Assembly: GCA_963921825.1 (NCBI GenBank)
Contig: OY997596.1
Location: forward strand, 4,345,001-4,409,000
From: Erodium maritimum
Taxonomy: Eukaryota; Streptophyta; Magnoliopsida; Geraniales; Geraniaceae
Direction: 5' to 3'
DNA length: 64,000 bases
Under the pieces are notes generated by a model that saw nothing but the letters and a program-made list of their open reading frames with translations, searched no databases and had not been told where the DNA came from. The translations under genes were made by a program, and so were the position numbers. Below are positions 38,231 to 49,922 of this stretch, one piece after another (position 1 is the stretch's first letter; every line of letters begins with the position of its first letter).

Positions 38231-39166
38231 GGTTCTTAGTCATCTGCCTGAACAAGGTGAGCTTCGTCATCAGCCTCATCCCTCTTCTTCTTCTAGCAGT
38301 CACAGATCAATAGTCCTTCGATGTTGCAGTAGTGGCACTTCCCTGGCTTCCTGGTGCTGTCAGCACCGTCCTTTTTTACACCGTTGCAGTATTTTCCCTT
38401 TGGTTTGGGTGAAGCGTTTGTGCCGCCATGGTTCTGCCGTCCCATGCGGTTATGCCATTCTTCCTCTGTGAGAAGGAGCCTCGTGCCCCCTCCTCTTCTT
38501 CGTCGAGCTTCATGCGTTCCTCCGCTGCTTTAAAGCGTCCCGTCAATTCCTCCATGTTGATTGTATCGAGGTTGACAAGGCTATCAATTGATAATGCGAG
38601 CTGCGAATAACGCCTTGGAACTATGCGAAGGAACTTCTGCATCACTTGCTTCTCCGGTATCTCATCACCGAGGACACTGAGATTTGCAACGATGCCAGTA
38701 AGTCGCATTGCCAACTCGTCGACGGTTTTGTCGTCCTTGTGTGTGAAGCGCTCGAACTCGCGCCGGAGTGTTTGAGCCTTCGCGTCGTGGACTCGGTTTG
38801 AGCCCATGCGAATTGTTTTGATCGCCCCCATGCCTCGTGAGCCGTCTTCTTTTTCCTAATTGTTAAGATCATCTCGGTCAGAACCGAGAGCAGGATCACC
38901 TCCATTGCGGAGCGATCGTTGCGATATCCAATCTCGTCAGTGAAATCCTCCTCGCCTTGGATTGCCGTCCACAAGCCTCTCGCCTATAACCCGATCTCCA
39001 TGAGGATTTCCCATTCTCCGCAGTTTGTACGTGAAAGGATGAGAAAGTTGGTCGTGCTGACCACCGCATGGTACAACCTCGTCACCGCCAGTTCGCGCCC
39101 ATAGTAAACCGCGGTAATGGTACTCTCGGTGTTGCTCGCCTTGATCGTACTAACGAAATCGTCCAT
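38231..39166 (-). pseudogene. Copia gag (UBN2-type) remnant
   Basis: Starts at 39166 with MDDFVSTIKASN, about 10 bp after the PBS. Then LWTAIQGEEDF..., EVILLSVLTEM, KKTAHEAWG, and after a frame break AQTLRREFERFTHKDDKTVDELAMRL, IPEKQVMQKFLRIVPRRY and EELTGRFKAAEERM, the ordered UBN2 motifs of Copia gag. Several stops and frameshifts interrupt it. A short CCxxxH-type knuckle remnant is at about 38330. Confidence 0.85.
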
Positions 39167-39177
39167 AATGAATCAGG

Positions 39178-39189
39178 GCTCTGATACCA
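39178..39189 (-). other. Copia primer-binding site (initiator tRNA-Met type)
   Basis: Minus strand TGGTATCAGAGC two bases inside the 5' LTR, the standard Copia PBS complementary to initiator tRNA-Met. Confidence 0.95.
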
Positions 39190-39191
39190 CT

Positions 39192-39437
39192 TGTTGGTTC
39201 TCAAGCTAATATTGGGAACAAAAGAAATCAAGAGACAATTGGCTTTGAACTTTGCTGAGTTGAAATGTTGAGTGTTTTACATTGGTATTGGCTTGTATTT
39301 ATAGCCATACAAACAAGTAAGGAAAGTTAGACACGAAACTAATTTGTACCTACCATCACCTACCACATACAAAAAATAGAAAACATGTGTTAATTTCATG
39401 TACCAATTACGACATGCCTAGCTTACTTTTTCTAACA
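39192..39437 (-). repeat. Copia 5' LTR
   Basis: 246 bp, partner of 35937-36182; the right-hand LTR is the 5' one because the element reads minus. Confidence 0.95.
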
Positions 39438-41238
39438 TCTTCGACGATATTGAATTGGCACCCTATGGGAAAAGACAAAAAATGGATTGGGGGAACGGGG
39501 TACCGGAGACCAGAGACCTCGACGGTAATGGTGGTGGTGGGAGGCAAAGCATCGACTGAGGACCCCTCCCAGGGCCAGTACCCGATGCTTGGGCAGTGTC
39601 TTATCCTCCCAGCGAGGCTTCTTCCCCGCTTGTGACTCGGCGCCCCAATCAGGTGCCGACTTCATCTTCTGTCACCCTTCGATAATAGATCTTCCCCCAA
39701 CCCGGGTTGCAAACCCGCCGCCCATCCCACCTCTCTCCGAGATTGAGGGATCAGTGATGGACTCAGCAGAGAATCAGATCCACAAGCCCCCTGCTGGATC
39801 TTTACGTGCACAAAAGATGGGGAGTGGGGGCTGGACCACCCAGGGAGGTCTGGCTGTGCCGATTGGTATGGGGCCCCGTTGGGAACATCGGGACCCTGTT
39901 TAGGTACCGGGTCCATTGTTCTACCAGGGACCCTCCCCCGAAGCAGCCCAGAAATAGGTATCGGGTCCATTGTCAGCGAGATCCAAGCATCCACCCCCAG
40001 GTCCCCATCCAGGGTAGCTTCTTATCCATGGTTTGCCCTTTGGGATTGCGGACGCACCACCAAGACCCCAGAGCCACCTCTCTTGAGATGAGGGCCGGGA
40101 ATCACCCCATTAAGGGGAATCTACACCCTCGTCTTCCTCTAGTGCCGAGCACGACGAGAAAACATTGAGGAGGACTCCACCTTCCTTCTCTCAATGCCAC
40201 CTCGATCTCGGGCCCAGCCCCAACTGCGAGACTTGACCCACGCGACCGAGACGGCAGCCGATAACTCCATAACATCCTGAAACCTCCCCTTCGGAGGGCG
40301 AGGGGGTTGAGGTTGCCGCCGCCATAGCTGAGATGGAGCCCTAGAACGGGCGGCAGGCCCTCTAAACACCAGAGCGAGGTCTTGGTGCTGGTGGGCCCTG
40401 AGGAACGGGGTAGGGTTCGGCCCATGGGGATAAGTCCTGTAGCTTGTAGCCGAAGTCACCGAGTCCCGCATCACCCAACTCCAACGGTCCCACTACCGGC
40501 GACAAGAACCACCGTGGGGAGCGAGGGGCGACCCTTGTAGTCCAAAGACCTCCGGTGGGTCCCTCAGAGCTAGAGCCAGGGTCACGGAGCCCAACGGAAT
40601 AGAAAACCGAGTCGAGATCTGTAGGGGAATGGGGTGAGGGTGATGGTGATGAGATTTGCAGACCAGCCAAAGGGACATCAGGCAAGATCGGCGGGAGATG
40701 ATGGGGGGACATGGTGGTCGGTGTAGAAACCACTAGAACCACGGGAGAGATGGGGTTTGGGAGAGTCGCCGAAGGCTGTGGGAAAGCCAGCCATTCCCAC
40801 CCGTATTTAAACCCCGCACCAGGCGTGGTCTGTGAGGTCATCGGGATGGGATAGGCGAACATGGGGACAGTGAAGCCGACAGTCCCAGGCGGCGCGGCAA
40901 CAATGGCAGACGGGAGCCCCATAGCGGCGAGGCAGGCTAAGGATAGAATAGGTTCTCAATTCGAGAGAGAGCTTGCGCGTGAATATTACACAAACCTACC
41001 GTTTGTTATTAACATCGGATGAAACAAAAATGTTAGATGCATTTTTTTAAAACAAATGTCAAATTTTATTTATTAACTGAAAAATAAAAAATGTTAAATG
41101 TATCCGATAGAGAATAAATTACTATTTTAAATAAAGTGGAGATTGGTCATGTAATTTTGAAATCAGACGAATTATAATGGAACTATAATACGACTTAAAA
41201 TGAAAAAGTAGTAGGACTACCAGGTGAATGTTTGAGTT

Positions 41239-42996
41239 TTTTTTTTCTTGAACGAAAATTGAAATATTATAATGTTAAGAACGATTACATCGAAATGCCT
41301 CGAGGAACATGCTTCTCGACCACGAAAGGTCAGTGTGAACGAACAATGGTTCACTGAACCTTTTAGTACTAGAACCGTCATAGAGCGTATTTTGACGCCC
41401 CATGGGCAAAGGTAGAAGACGGGGAGGAGGAACGAGATACCGAAGATCCCGAGGGACCTCTACATGGTGGTGATGGGAGGAAAAGCATCGTCTAGGGACC
41501 CCTCTCAGGGCAAGTCCCCGATGCTCGGGTGGTGAATCATTCCTCCCAGCGGGGCATCTACCCCGCTTGTGACTTAGCGTGCCAGCCAGATGCAGGCGCC
41601 ACCCTTCCCTGTACTCTATCAATTGCGCTCCCGCGAACAAAAGGCGCTGAAACTTCCACAGCTCGTGCTCCTGGGTAGGCGCATCCTCCACCTCCAAATC
41701 CACTATGCTCCTGTGGCAGAAGGGCAGCGATCAAATCAACGGATAGCTGATCTCCACCCACCTCTCGTTGGATGTTCCCGTGAACAAAAATCGAGGCTTT
41801 TATGTAGGACCACCCAGGGGGGGGCTGTCGCGGGAACCTGACTAGCATCCCAAGTGGGAACTCGGGAACCCGGGTTAGGTATCGAGTCCATTGTTATCCC
41901 GGTCCCCCTTTCTCAAGATAACCGAGCCTTAAGTATCGGGTTCATTATCACCAAGGTTGGGGCCACAAGCTCCAGCTCCCAACCCAACGCACCACCATCT
42001 CCACCATAATCCCTAGAGGACTGCGGTGCCACCCAAGTAGGGAAAGAGTGTTGAACCACCGACCGTCTGACGCGGGGGCGAGGCCCTCTCGTTGCATTGT
42101 ACCGCAGTAGACCTCTCTGATACGCCGAGAGGTGAGTCTGAGGGTACCGTGTTAAAGCCGATGTATGGAATATCCTCCGGACAGTGTTCTCCATGTGATT
42201 ATGCGCTTCCATCCGCGAATCCAGAGACAGAGGGCCACCAGCCCCATAAGCAGGACCGGGAATGACCTCGTTGTAGGGTATCCAAACCCTACTCCGCTTC
42301 TGTGCCCAGCCACGAAGAAAAAATGTTGAGGAGGCTTCCAGCGTACTCCGCCACACCCCATAGCGATCGCGGACCAGGCGTTGGAATCGGGTCCTTACTA
42401 TCGTGACCGAGGAGAAAGCCGAGCTTTCCGTCACGTTCCGGACCATCCCCGCCTCCATGAAGCGAGGGGGTGCGGACTTTGGAGGCGCATCTTCAGGCAG
42501 TGTGTCGTCCAACCCACGCACCATAACAAGGTCGTGGTGAGCTCAGGGAGACAGGATAGGGTTCGGCCGAAGAGGGGGCACTTCTTGGCGTGGGTCGTAA
42601 GGCACCCCAGCCCCCCGCACCAGTTCATCTCGACGTACGACTCTAAGCGGAAGAGAAGGAGACAAACCACGCGGACCAGAAGACCTATCCGACATCGATA
42701 GAGAAGAGGCTCGGGGTCCCAAAGCGGTCAGATTAGAAGCCGGCGAGACCGTAGGAGGGACGGCGATAGAGAGGGAAGACGAAGGGTGTGGTATGGGGAT
42801 CCAGTCCCATCAGTATATATCCCCCACACCAAGCGTGGTCTACGAGGGTTGCGGTTGGATGGGACATAGGAACATGGGGACTGCAATTCCGACAGCAGCT
42901 GTAGGCTAGGGTCTAGGGCTAGGGTTAGTACCTCAAGGAACGAGAGAGAATTGTGCTACGAATTTTTGTTAGTAATTCTACTTTTCTTTTCTTTTA
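41239..42996 (-). mobile_element. Non-autonomous poly(A) retroelement A2
   Basis: A 1,758-bp minus-strand relative of A1. T-run at its left end (poly(A) on minus) and an exact 15-bp target duplication GTGAATGTTTGAGTT (41224-41238 and 42997-43011). It shares blocks with A1 such as TGGTGGTGATGGGAGG-type sequence near the 3' end and the 5'-end ACCACGCTTGGTGTGGG versus ACCACGCCTGGTGCGGG. The minus frame at 41913-42524 has no recognised domain and the homologue of A1's Pro-rich frame is full of stops. Lies 200 bp from A1 in the same orientation. Confidence 0.85.
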
Positions 42997-43011
42997 GTGA
43001 ATGTTTGAGTT

Positions 43012-43590
43012 GGACATAGTTATATAAATAGGAAACGCAATTTGTTATTATTTATTTATGAAAAATTTCATCCAGCTATCCAGTTATGTCTAATCATAGA
43101 TGTTTTCATCAACTAGTCACATATATATATATAACATCACAGACCTAACATATCGTCGCTTTCTCCTTCTCCATCTTGTGGAGTTTTAATTTATTGTCGT
43201 TTGTAGTCGTTTTCTGGGCCTCGTTTTGTCTGTCACGTCCATTAGTACAGTAGTCTCTGTCATCCTCTTTGTTGTCCCCACCGATCTCATGCGGGTCGAC
43301 TTTGTCGACAACACCACCCTTCGGCTCACCCATAATAACGACACTTCCTCCTCTGTCGATCTTTTTTCCTCCCTGATACAATGAACGTCGTCCAACCATG
43401 GTCCATCTAGGGCAACGGGGACCGTGGGTTTTCCAATCGGACACAACTCTCCTCCTAGGCCAGATCCGTCGTCACCCCCATTCCTACGAGCCGGTCACGA
43501 AAGTAGAGGATCTCCTGCCTCCAACCCAGATGACTGCCCCCGTGCAATGAGACTGACCTACCGGTATTGCAGCTCCGAGGAAGCTTGGTT
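43012..43590. other. Unassigned spacer
   Basis: AT-rich left half and a charged minus-strand frame (43145-43444, Lys/Asp/Glu/Gly-rich). I recognise no family and do not call a gene. Confidence 0.35.
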
Positions 43591-43970
43591 GGTCCTCCAT
43601 TGGGTTCATGGCTGGAGTGTTCCACCTAACAAACGGATGGTATCCGTGGGTGATGCACTAATTCTGCCAGACGGATGATATCCATTGTTGGAGTGTTTCT
43701 CCTGATAGACGGATGGTATCTGTGGCTGAAATATTAATTGAAATTATGTGGCCGATGGATTGTATCCGTCGGCCAAATTTAAACAGAAATTTTTAAAAAA
43801 TTAAAAATGGTGAACCCAATCGTGCATTGTACCTTTTACCTGTGATAACAATAAAAAAATTGTACATAAGCATAAACATAATTGTTTTCAACACAACACA
43901 TAGTACATTTTTTGTTTAAAGCAGTCCAAGACGAATAAAGAAAGAAGTTTTAAACAGTTCATATACAAAG

Positions 43971-45590
43971 CTAATCAATAATTAATGTTTGGATGAAAGT
44001 TTTGAGGAATGACCTTATTATTAGGGGGATAAAGACGGGGATGCTGAAGACGGATTGGTTGATGAAGGTCCGATAGTTTTGTGGGACGCCCAGATTGAGA
44101 ACATCCCTTGAAGCTTGGCTTATTGTGTTGCTTGAGCAGCAAGCCTTTTCTCCATCTCTTTGCGCTGCTCCTCCATCAATCTGCATTGTTCCTCCATTTG
44201 TTGCGCGAACATGGCCTCCTGCTTAGCAGTACGAGTCTTCAACTCTTCTAACTCCTTAGAAGAACTTAGACCTCGCATTGGAGCAGTCACATGCTACCAT
44301 CTTCCTCATTGTTGGGAGCTTCAACACCTTCCCGAGGCCGGATTGCAATCTGCTCTTTTATGTTTTTTTTTCTTAGATTTACTGGATAAGGGGGAGCTCT
44401 TCCTCCACATTCAACGACTTTTGTTTGGTAGGGGATGAGTACTCGTACTCGGTGAGCTGTGACTCCGTGCACTTCTTCCGGGCCGCCTCCATAATTAATT
44501 TGGCACGATCCTGAGATATAACACGAAGTTTGAATGAGACTCGACAAAACAATATCTGTTAAACATAAAATTGTATTCACATAACTACAAATACAATAAA
44601 AGTTATTGAGAGAAATAGATATTACCACTCATTCTTTGTTGTGTTCGTTGAGGTCCCCATCCTTGTGGTAAACCTCGATGTATGCGTCGTAACGTGGAAG
44701 CAGGGAGGATCGCTTAAGCCATGCTCTGGCTCGGTCAGAAAGTGACATACTACCCCCGTGGTGAGAGAGATTATTCTTTTTCTGAGATGCCTTTCCACAG
44801 TCACTCAGTTTCTACAATATATGAAAAAGTGTATGTTGCAAGAACAAAAATGTTTAAAAAAACAACACAAACACTATGAAATTAGTAGGATGTTTGTTAC
44901 GATGAATTCATTCGATTTGAAGTGTTCACGGAGCCATAGGAACTGGTCCTCACAGTGAAAGAACTCAAGCGGTGTGGGCACCTCGAGATTCGGGTTCTCG
45001 GGGGTTTTGTGCTTCCGCTCTCATATGTCATTCCATTTCTTGATGTCATGCTTCCAATCACTAAAACAGTTGGAGGTGGTTACCATTATAAACTCTAGAA
45101 ACTTGTAGTGGTAGTCCCCGCTCATGAACTTGTATATACACTGAGTAAAGGCAACACGTTAGTAATTATATAGATATGAAACATAAACAAATACCCTAAT
45201 GAGAACGAAAAGTTAATGTACTTACGCTTAACTGAAAAAAATAGAAACTTCTTAACATCTTCATCCTACTTTATAAAACTTGGCTGGTTCATTGAGATGT
45301 ATGTACGAATTATGGCCCCAATGGTTTACACGACATCTTTATGCTCCAAAGTGCTTATGATTTGTTTCCCTTCAAGCCCCAATTAGAATTTCCCACCTAC
45401 CCCCAAGACCTTCAGTCGACGGTGGAGGTTTTTGTTCATCACCGGACCTCTTTTTTCGGTCTTCACCATCTTAGTTTGCGGTTGTCCATCCCCCAACATG
45501 GCAGCCACATCCTCATCATCGTCCATATCATCAAGATAACGAATGATGGGGGAATTTGGATGGTTGTTGGTTGTTGAGTATGCCTCACCA
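43971..45590 (-). pseudogene. CACTA Transposase_24-like gene, degraded
   Basis: Minus-strand exon-like pieces. About 45210-45590 holds an acidic N-terminal part (LDDMDDDEDVAAMLGDGQ). About 44890-45180 holds YHYKFLEFIMVTTSNCFSDW, KKWNDI and VPTPLEFFHCEDQFLW. About 44630-44760 holds MSLSDRARAWLKRSSLLPRYDAY. About 44160-44510 holds DRAKLIMEAARKKC..., then a Gln/Glu/Met-rich coiled coil (MFAQQMEEQCRLMEEQRKEM). Order and content fit the accessory ORF of plant CACTA elements. Stops and frame changes show decay. The exon borders are approximate. Confidence 0.6.
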
Positions 45591-47360
45591 ACACTTGTGA
45601 CAGGAGTACTACACTCTCTTAATAGTCAAAAGTTTGGTGCGCAAGTAGCTGTAGATTGTGAAGAGGCGATGAGTGTATTTCCCGAATTTGTCTGCTGTTG
45701 AGGCGGAGCAGAGGTGATTAAGAAATGGACTCTTAAAGAGAAGCCAATGTTATTTGTTTTCCCATCTTGCAAACTCATTTCGACATTCACAAAATAAACA
45801 TAAATTCAATGCACAATAATTACACATCAATTTGTAAATTCAATTGCTTACATCATAACTTGTAGTAATTCCCTAAATAAAAAATCATGTCCTCAAATTC
45901 CTTAAATCATAACGTGCAGTAATTCCCTAAATCAAAAATCATGTCCTCAAATTACTTAAATCATAACTTGCAGCAGTTCCCTAAATCAAAATCATGCTGA
46001 GGAAGAAGTATGATGGGGAAGAATAAAGGGATATGGGATTTAGGGAGGAAGACGGGTAATGGTGAGATTTGTGTGGCTGTTATTTTATTGTAGAATAGTG
46101 AAGTTGGCCGATGGATATCATATTCATCGGCCCATGGGTAAGTCAAGGAAGCTAAACGGCATCGTTTTATGCTAGCCGACATATACCTCATATGTTGGCC
46201 AACATGTTATTATATAATGTACCCAAACCCTCATCTCCCTCATTTTCGACTCTGCCTTTCTCTTTCGCTCTTCTCCCGCTCCTTCTCCACTTACCATGTC
46301 TCGCTCCGCCATTCCTTCTTCGTCGTTCCTCGACTCCCCGTCACTCCTTCTCCGACCCTCCTCCATTGTGCGACCGTTTTTAAGCTACTCGGGTAAATTC
46401 CATTTTTCATGCACCATTTCTGTTCCTATTTCGAAATAAATAAACATGCATGTTTATTTTTTTTTCTTGAGAAATGGTAGTGTTGGTCTTGAATGTTCTT
46501 AAAATCAAAAGATTTAGGGTTTTAACTTGGGTTTCAGATTTATGGGTTTGGTTTTTAGGGTTTCAATTATGTTTCAGAGTTAGGGGTTTTGTTTTTAGGA
46601 TTTCAGTTAGATTTCAGATTAGGGGTTTTGATTTTAGGGTTTCAAATGGTTTTGTTGTTGCATGTATACAAGTTGAATTCTGATCCTTAATTATTTCCTG
46701 ATTTTTTTTTATTGTTTCGATTTCTTTTCATTTCTTATTATATAAAAAATATATATATAGTCGATGGAGGACACGGACAATAGTGTCGGGGAGAACAACA
46801 TGGATTCATCATATGAATATCAACTAATAAAGAGGGAGGTTCTTTAGGAACGAGAGATGTTGGCTGTCATGAGACATTTACCTAATATCCGTACGTGAAC
46901 GGAAGTAGCAGCTCGCATGAAGTTAATGGGCCTAATTTCCATAGAGGGAGCTTAGGCTTGTTGCTGAAAAAGCTAGGGTTGATGCTGAAAGACGTGCTGC
47001 TGAAAGAGGAACACGTAGATAGTCTGATGGAGCGACCTCCATGCACGGTCCTAAGCATCATGCTAAAGTTTATGTCTAGCGGCTGAGGGATAACTCTGAA
47101 TGCAAGTTTCAAGACTAATTTTCATTTTGTTCTAGTTTTAGATGATCAAAACTTGTTCATTAATTAGTATTAGACTGTATGCTTTAAATGGTGACTAAGT
47201 TTGAATTTGTAATTTACTTTCGATGACTTGGTTATATTTGCATGGTTACTTTTTATTGAGATATGCATATTACTCTTTAAATGCTTGCTATTTTTTTACT
47301 TTAAGATACGTTATGTGTTTTTTGTTAGTTGTGTAAATTTACACATGTTTGTGACAAGAT

Positions 47361-47734
47361 ATGGAACCAAACTTTGATCCTCGGATCGAACGTAGGTGGA
47401 ACCGAAGAGAGAAGAAGCTTGAAGAGGCCGGAGCCAGAGCTGATGCTGCAGATGACCCCGTGTGGTACCTGCATTTTAAAGCATTGATGTATGAAGACAT
47501 GGCAAGATGCGATGAGATTAACAACCTACTAGCACCAAAACTACTGTTGACATTCCTCATCCACTAGTGAGAGCTGAGAACCCTGTTTGGTACCAACAAC
47601 TTGTTCAGGGTGGTCCTCAAACTATCACTACAGATGAGCATGTGTGGTTCCAGCCGCTTCTGCTGTAGTATGAGGAAGACAATGACACATACGAGGTTAT
47701 TCTTAATAGCATGTGTGCTAGTACTTTTGATTAG
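47361..47734 (+). pseudogene. Unknown small frame with three VW(Y/F) repeats
   Basis: Starts MEPNFDPRIERRWNRREKK. The product contains DDPVWYLHFKALMYED, then after a one-base frame shift near 47540 ENPVWYQQLVQGG, then DEHVWFQPLLLQ followed by a TAG stop. So three degenerate copies of a (D/E)xxVW(Y/F)xxL unit occur in about 75 residues. It is probably an accessory CACTA frame or captured fragment. I do not recognise the family. Confidence 0.4.
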
Positions 47735-48383
47735 TTGTTTTTCCTTATGATTGTGTACATATGACATACTATAAGAAGTTTCAAATATTATAAATTATGT
47801 TTAACTATTTGTTGTTTCAATTATATATATATCAGTCGGGATAAATCAAGGTCATTTTGGATTTGTGTATGTGTAGCCGATAAACTAAATTCATGCAATG
47901 GTTATACAAGTTTATAGTAGTTTAGTTGCTCGCTTTTCCGTAAGGTAAATCCGATACTTTACCAACGGATAGAACATCCATTGGTAAAGAAACATAACTT
48001 TACCAATGGATAGAACATTCGTTGGTAAAGAAACACAACTTAACTGACAGATACTATTACTTGAGACTCAGTTATTTTATCCGCTGGGAAAGTCATCACT
48101 TTATCCACGAATGCAGTATCCATTGCTAAAGTGATCTGACTTTACCCATGGATACAGTTATTTGGAACTCGATTATTTTATCCGTTGGGCAAATCGTCAC
48201 TTTACCACGGATACTGCAATCTTGGTAAAGTGTAAAAACTTTACCAACGGATGTGATTTAATCCGTTGGTCAAGTCAATTTCTACACTAGTGCCCCTTCT
48301 AAAACAAACCCAACACACCAGAGCAAACTCGGTGGCGACATATTGGGGTTAAACCCTGGTCGCTGCTTAACCTTCCGTCCTAT

Positions 48384-48395
48384 CAACGATACTGA

Positions 48396-48428
<33 letters not shown>

Positions 48429-48437
48429 GTATATATA
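48384..48437. repeat. AT-dinucleotide run
   Basis: Alternating AT with a few C/G interruptions, directly left of the MITE; a similar run follows it at about 48700-48735. It may mark a TA insertion target. Confidence 0.8.
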
Positions 48438-48697
48438 TGGGAACAATCAAGTACAAACCTTATTTCGGGTCAGAACGTAGAACTAATTTGGGCCATTGAT
48501 TAACTAGATCGGATGGCCACCGAAATTCAGGGGGGGGGGTGGTGATTGATTACGAAATCAATTACAAGATATGCATTAATTAAAAAGATATTAAAAGATA
48601 TGCATTAAATTTGTGCCATTAATTCTACATTCCAAGGGCCCAAATTGAAAGTTCTACATTCTGACGAAAGATACAAGTTTGTACCTGATTGTTATCC

Positions 48698-48702
<5 letters not shown>
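48436..48702. mobile_element. MITE flanked by AT runs
   Basis: About 265 bp with ~40-60-bp imperfect TIRs: left TATGGGAACAATCAAGTACAAAC..., right in reverse TAGGATAACAATCAGGTACAAAC.... The tips meet AT runs on both sides, consistent with a TA-type target, but the exact ends are ambiguous. Inside is a run of 10 G at 48529-48538. Confidence 0.7.
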
Positions 48703-48733
<31 letters not shown>

Positions 48734-48916
48734 TTTGTTCTTCAAAATATGAAGATCAAAATTATTATGGGACACTATCATGTAACAAAATTTCATTTAA
48801 GGGTCCAAATAAATATAACTTGTTATAATTAGTTGATGGCATAATGAAACGTGAGTACAAGGTTTGAAATGTAACATTTTAAAATTCAATGTATTAAATC
48901 ATAAACGATGTGTATT

Positions 48917-49865
48917 TTTTTGAGCGAAAGGTGTAGATTTCATTAATTAAATTATAGAGAGACAAGAAAGTGCATCAGAGACTCTCTGACCACGAAGAAC
49001 AGACATAGAACATTTAAGAATGTTCGTTATTCTTTTCACAATAGAACCGTCCTTGACGGTATTGAATAGGGTCATAAAGGCGAAATACTAAAACTCTAGT
49101 ATTTTGACGTCCCCTAGGCAATGAGATCCTTTGAATATTAGAACCGTCATAGATGGTATGTTGACGCCCCTCGGGTACTGAAAGAAGACGGTGAGGGGGA
49201 ACAGGGTACCGGAGATCCTACGGGACCTCGACGATAATGGTGATGGTGGGAGGCAAAGCATCGCCTAGGTACTCCTCCCAGGGCCAGTCCCTAGAGCACT
49301 AGATTCATGTCGTCATTGACCCTACAAAGACGAAGACAGGAAAAAATAGCAAAGATCCATCCGATTAGAGGGGTCGAGGGAGAAGCGGTGGAGGAGGCCA
49401 GGGAGGAGGAGGTTTCAGGGACGACAGTTGCGCCTTCAGAGGCAGCAATGGCGGCGGGGGGCAGGGAGAAGGACGCGCTGATAGCTTTAGCGACGACGGG
49501 GGCTGATCGGGAGAGACAACCTGATACCTCGGAGGCTCAGGTGAAGGCGCAACCCTAGGCAACACGTCGCCCGAAACAGGAACCAGAGCAAGGTTGTGGT
49601 AATCCCGAGAATTCGGCGATCTAGGGTTCGGAGGGAGAGGGACATCGCCGTTGCTTGGATTGGAAGTAACTCAGGGCCGGAAACGCCATAGCAACGAAGA
49701 AGAGAGGCCGAACCTACGTCAGAAGAGATGGAGACAGCGCTGAAATAAGACACGACAGGGAGGGGCTAAAACTCTAGGCTTGTCCTCCATCAGAGGCCCA
49801 AACCCTAGCAGAGCTACGTTGAGTTATAATTGTATCTTTGATTTTTTTTGAGAATTATCACTTTT
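48917..49865 (-). mobile_element. Non-autonomous poly(A) retroelement A3 (949 bp)
   Basis: Its left end matches A1's 3' end closely (TAGATTTCATTAATTAAATT; A1 has TTAG for TTAA) with a T-run, and it has an exact 14-bp target duplication AAACGATGTGTATT (48903-48916 and 49866-49879). It shares the GGTACCGGAGA... and TGGTGGGAGGCAAAGCATCG blocks with A1. About half the length of A1 and A2, so 5'-truncated or deleted. Confidence 0.85.
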
Positions 49866-49922
49866 AAACGATGTGTATTAAAAGATAATAGATGTTATTT
49901 TTTTTAAACAATATAAAGATAT

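Larger units (their letters stand above)
35937..39437 (-). mobile_element. Internally deleted Copia LTR retrotransposon
   Basis: Two 246-bp LTRs (35937-36182 and 39192-39437), TG...CA ended (minus strand TGTTAGAAAAAG...GAACCAACA), flank a ~3.0-kb interior. Target duplication TCCTC/TCTTC (4/5 match). Interior order on the minus strand: PBS, gag, protease-like WYMNTG, degraded pol fragments, then the RNase H end and PPT. Most of integrase and RT is missing. The LTRs differ at roughly 10-15 positions by eye. Inserted in element A1. Confidence 0.93.
35797..41020 (-). mobile_element. Non-autonomous poly(A) retroelement A1, split by a Copia element
   Basis: On the minus strand it ends in poly(A) (T-run at 35797) after GAAATCTGCACATTTCGCT. 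Flanks GAAACAAAACTGTT (35783-35796) and GAAACAAAAATGTT (41021-41034) match 13/14, a LINE-type target duplication. Without the Copia insertion (35937-39437) it is about 1.72 kb. It has a Pro/Ser-rich open frame near its 5' end (40362-40922, MGLPSAIVAAPPGTV...) with no recognised domain. A2 and A3 are relatives. Confidence 0.8.
43600..48292. mobile_element. Decayed CACTA-type sequence, right end at 48292
   Basis: The right edge has CACTAGTG at 48285-48292 preceded by dense subterminal words (CTTTACCAACGGAT, ATCCGTTGGTAAAG) at 47940-48280, typical of a CACTA terminus. Different subterminal-like words (GACGGATGGTATCCGTCGGCC) occur at 43625-43770 and again at 46095-46200, so two nested or adjacent elements may be present. 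I found no matching left CACTA terminus. It contains a Transposase_24-like pseudogene (minus) and a small unknown plus-strand frame. Confidence 0.55.

Noticed and set aside
43651-43665. CACTAATTCTGCC as the left end of the CACTA element ending at 48292
   Set aside because: It does not match the right terminus (CACTAGTGTAGAAATTG on the inward strand) beyond CACTA, and no 3-bp target match was found.
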